A stretch of DNA of 16,981 bases from Myxococcales bacterium (lineage in GTDB: Bacteria; Myxococcota_A; Polyangia; Polyangiales; Houyiibacteriaceae), in the NCBI GenBank assembly GCA_020354595.1, contig CP070650.1, positions 2,544,043-2,561,023 on the forward strand, read 5' to 3'. Positions 15,388-16,981 of the stretch are shown here, piece by piece. A program made the position numbers and the translations under genes. How positions within the stretch are numbered: the first letter of the stretch is position 1; each line of letters begins with the position of its first letter. The notes below the pieces were generated by a model that was given only the letters and a program-made list of their open reading frames with translations, had not been told where the DNA came from and searched no databases.

Positions 15388-15858
15388 CTACACGCGGTTG
15401 TTGAGGAGATCTTCCATCGCAGGGGTGATGGAGATGCGCTGCTCGGTGAAGATCGCTCGGATCCAGGGCGCCGCATCGGCGATCGAGCCGTACGGGCTGA
15501 TTGGCACGGGGATTGGGGCGACCCAGGTCACCGCTTTGAGCGCACCACGGATGATCGCATTGCTCATCAGCACTGCAATGCCGAAGTGGTGCTCGCCCGC
15601 GAGTGGGCCGGTCACTTCGAACCACTCGGTGAGGCGCTTGCGCTGCTGGGCCGTGATTGCGGTCGACAGCCCGCGTGAGTCGAGAATTGTCGCGAAGGGG
15701 ATGCGCCGCTCGACCACATCGGTGTAGCGGGTGATGAAATACTCGAAGCCCTCTTCACTCAGAGGCTTTGAAGGAAAGCGAACATAAAGTAGCGGCCAGG
15801 CAGTTTCGTCGAAGATGAGTCCGAACTGGTGCGCGGCCGGTAGCGTCCCCGCAGTCAT
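15388..15858 (-). CDS. Uncharacterised protein, possibly STAS-like
   Basis: I do not firmly recognise this 156-aa protein. It is soluble, without signal peptide. The pattern WPLLYVRFPSKPLSEEGFEY (21-40), then PFATILDSRGLSTAITAQQR (54-73) and HFGIAVLMSNAIIRGALKAV (91-110), reads as alternating strands and helices compatible with a small STAS/SpoIIAA-like fold, in which a phosphorylatable residue often sits after the second strand; the Asp-Ser-Arg at 60-62 could be that place. This is inference only. Its ATG overlaps the stop of the upstream receiver/kinase gene by 4 nt (ATGA, 15855-15858), so translation is probably coupled and the two proteins likely work in the same signalling pathway. Confidence 0.7.
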   Translation of the reverse strand: MTAGTLPAAHQFGLIFDETAWPLLYVRFPSKPLSEEGFEYFITRYTDVVERRIPFATILDSRGLSTAITAQQRKRLTEWFEVTGPLAGEHHFGIAVLMSNAIIRGALKAVTWVAPIPVPISPYGSIADAAPWIRAIFTEQRISITPAMEDLLNNRV

Positions 15859-16981
15859 GACCTGCTCGCACCGTTGGGGGCTGGCGGAAGCGTCAGCCGG
15901 AACCGGGTCTCTTTGTCGTCCGTCGCGGACACCTGAAGCTCACCGCCGAGCTCTTCTGCAATGCGCTTGGAAATGGCCAATCCGACACCCGCTCCCTGAA
16001 GCCGGCCGCCCACGCCGAAGGGCTTGAACACCGCGTCGAGGTCGCCGGTGATCGTCGGCCCGTTGTCGGCCACGTCGAGCACGGCCTGGCCTCCGAGAAT
16101 CGCGGTCGACACCCGCACGACGCCTTGGCCGTCTTCCCGATTGGCAGCCCGCTGAATTGCGTTGGCCAGCAGGTTGAGCGCGATCTGCACGAGGTTCGTG
16201 CGCGGCGCCAACACCTTCGGCTCGACCCCCATCGCCACTTCGATGAGCGCTCGCCCGCGAAGCCCGCTGCTCTCGGCTTTGCGGAGCGCCACGCGAACGG
16301 CGTCCGCCAGGTCGACGACCTCGGCCGGGGCTTCTTCCGGCGCTTTCGACATCTCTTCGGTGAGCTCGAGAATGCGCTTCACTCCGTCGCGCGCGTCCGT
16401 TACCGCATTGGCAACCTGCGCCAGTGTGCCACGGGCCCGATTCACGTTCGGAGTGGCTTCTTCGAGAGCAGAGGTCGCGGCCTCGACGGAAGTCTCGATC
16501 ACCGTGAGGTTATTGCGAATCCAGCCGACCGGGTGGCGAAGCTCGTCGGCAAGCCCGGTCGCGACGACGCTCAACGAGTAGGCCCTCTCGGTGTCGAGCA
16601 GGCGCTGCTCGAGCTCACGCACCCGCGAGTTCAGATTGTAGAGGTCGATCGCGTCACGAAGCTCCGCGCGAAGAGTCTCCGGCTCCCAGGGCTTCCGCAT
16701 GTAGCGGCGCACGTGGCCGCGGTTGATGGCGTCCTCTGCGGCCTGCAGATCCGAGTACGCGGTGATCAGAAGTCGAATCGCGTCTGGGTGTTCGGTCTCG
16801 ACCTTTTCAAGCAGCTCGATCCCAGTCATCCCGGGCATGCGCTGGTCGGTGAGCACCACACCAATCTCGTGCTCCTTCATGAGCTCGAGCCCCGCCGCAC
16901 CACTCGAGGCAGTCAGTACGGGAAACTCGTCCCCACACACCGCCTCAAAGACGACGAGATTCGGCTCCTCGTCATCAACGA
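15855..16981 (-). CDS. Receiver/histidine-kinase hybrid protein (5' end beyond window)
   Basis: The frame is open to the right edge, so the start lies outside; the GTG at 16940 would cut into the receiver domain. The 374 visible residues begin VDDEEPN, the acidic pocket of a receiver domain. The phosphoacceptor is Asp45 (LTDQRMPG) and the conserved Lys is Lys96 (RKPWEP). A coiled-coil-like segment (about 113-135, RVRELEQRLLDTERA) leads to a dimerisation region and an HATPase domain (about 220-370). The N-box is NLLANA (Asn273), G1 is DVADNGPTI (Asp305) and G2 is GAGVGLAISKRIAEELGG. In the H-box the sequence is LADELRHPVGWIRNNL: Asp stands where the phosphorylated His normally is, and a His appears four residues later. 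The protein may therefore be a non-canonical kinase. A coupled small gene follows. Confidence 0.88.
   Translation of the reverse strand, partial: VDDEEPNLVVFEAVCGDEFPVLTASSGAAGLELMKEHEIGVVLTDQRMPGMTGIELLEKVETEHPDAIRLLITAYSDLQAAEDAINRGHVRRYMRKPWEPETLRAELRDAIDLYNLNSRVRELEQRLLDTERAYSLSVVATGLADELRHPVGWIRNNLTVIETSVEAATSALEEATPNVNRARGTLAQVANAVTDARDGVKRILELTEEMSKAPEEAPAEVVDLADAVRVALRKAESSGLRGRALIEVAMGVEPKVLAPRTNLVQIALNLLANAIQRAANREDGQGVVRVSTAILGGQAVLDVADNGPTITGDLDAVFKPFGVGGRLQGAGVGLAISKRIAEELGGELQVSATDDKETRFRLTLPPAPNGASRS

Noticed and set aside
14310..15476. Minus-strand ORF (388 codons) opposite the efflux permease
   Set aside because: The plus strand has the PLCSCGVIP and GMTCDNC motifs; the antisense translation is charged low-complexity sequence without motifs.
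16938..16940. GTG as the start of the receiver/kinase gene
   Set aside because: The frame stays open upstream and encodes VDDEEPN, the conserved first part of a receiver domain, so the gene continues past the window.
1..16981. Defence system, CRISPR array, prophage or insertion sequence
   Set aside because: No direct-repeat array, transposase, integrase, nuclease or terminal inverted repeats were seen; every long unit fits an ordinary chromosomal gene.

Overview
The window is gene-dense, GC-rich DNA from a Gram-negative bacterium with several export routes: three predicted lipoproteins, one Tat substrate, and multispan membrane proteins. The DUF1592/DUF1552 pair, the FG-GAP lipoprotein, the response-regulator/kinase hybrid and the weak Shine-Dalgarno signals best fit a myxobacteria-like lineage (Myxococcota, formerly Deltaproteobacteria). 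That placement is inferred from gene content alone. I see no tRNA, rRNA, CRISPR array, insertion sequence or phage gene.

Layout. Positions 23-2181 hold a secernin-type (C69) Ntn hydrolase facing a lipoprotein esterase; their stop codons overlap in one CTAG. Positions 2266-3226 hold a HIT-family protein and moaB, 4 nt apart. A five-repeat FG-GAP lipoprotein runs on the minus strand (3241-4590), divergent from a large membrane protein (4679-7615). That protein fuses a flippase-like (LPG-synthase/UPF0104) domain, a second membrane block and an alkaline-phosphatase/sulfatase-superfamily domain. It converges through another shared CTAG on a small DUF2834-like membrane protein (7612-7947). That small gene is divergent from an XRE/MmyB-like regulator (8048-8869), and a perfect 17-bp palindrome lies between them.

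Positions 8892-10851 carry a Ppx/GppA phosphatase and a SixA-type phosphohistidine phosphatase, 4 nt apart. Positions 10968-14143 carry a DUF1592-family lipoprotein with a CxxCH motif and a Tat-exported DUF1552 protein, 2 nt apart. Positions 14184-15365 encode a metal-efflux permease fused to a C-terminal HMA domain. The right edge (15388-16981, minus strand) has a receiver/histidine-kinase hybrid that runs off the window, coupled by a 4-nt ATGA overlap to a small unrecognised protein.

Working together: most units are one- or two-gene operons, many convergent with little or no intergenic space. Plausible functional pairs are Ppx with SixA (phosphate/phosphoryl metabolism), DUF1592 with DUF1552 (cell-envelope, function unknown), kinase with the small protein (signalling), and the XRE regulator with the DUF2834-like gene through the palindrome. 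No defence system or mobile island is visible. The most unusual items are the flippase-phosphatase/sulfatase fusion with Thr in place of the formylglycine Cys, the kinase whose H-box histidine is replaced, and the regulator palindrome.
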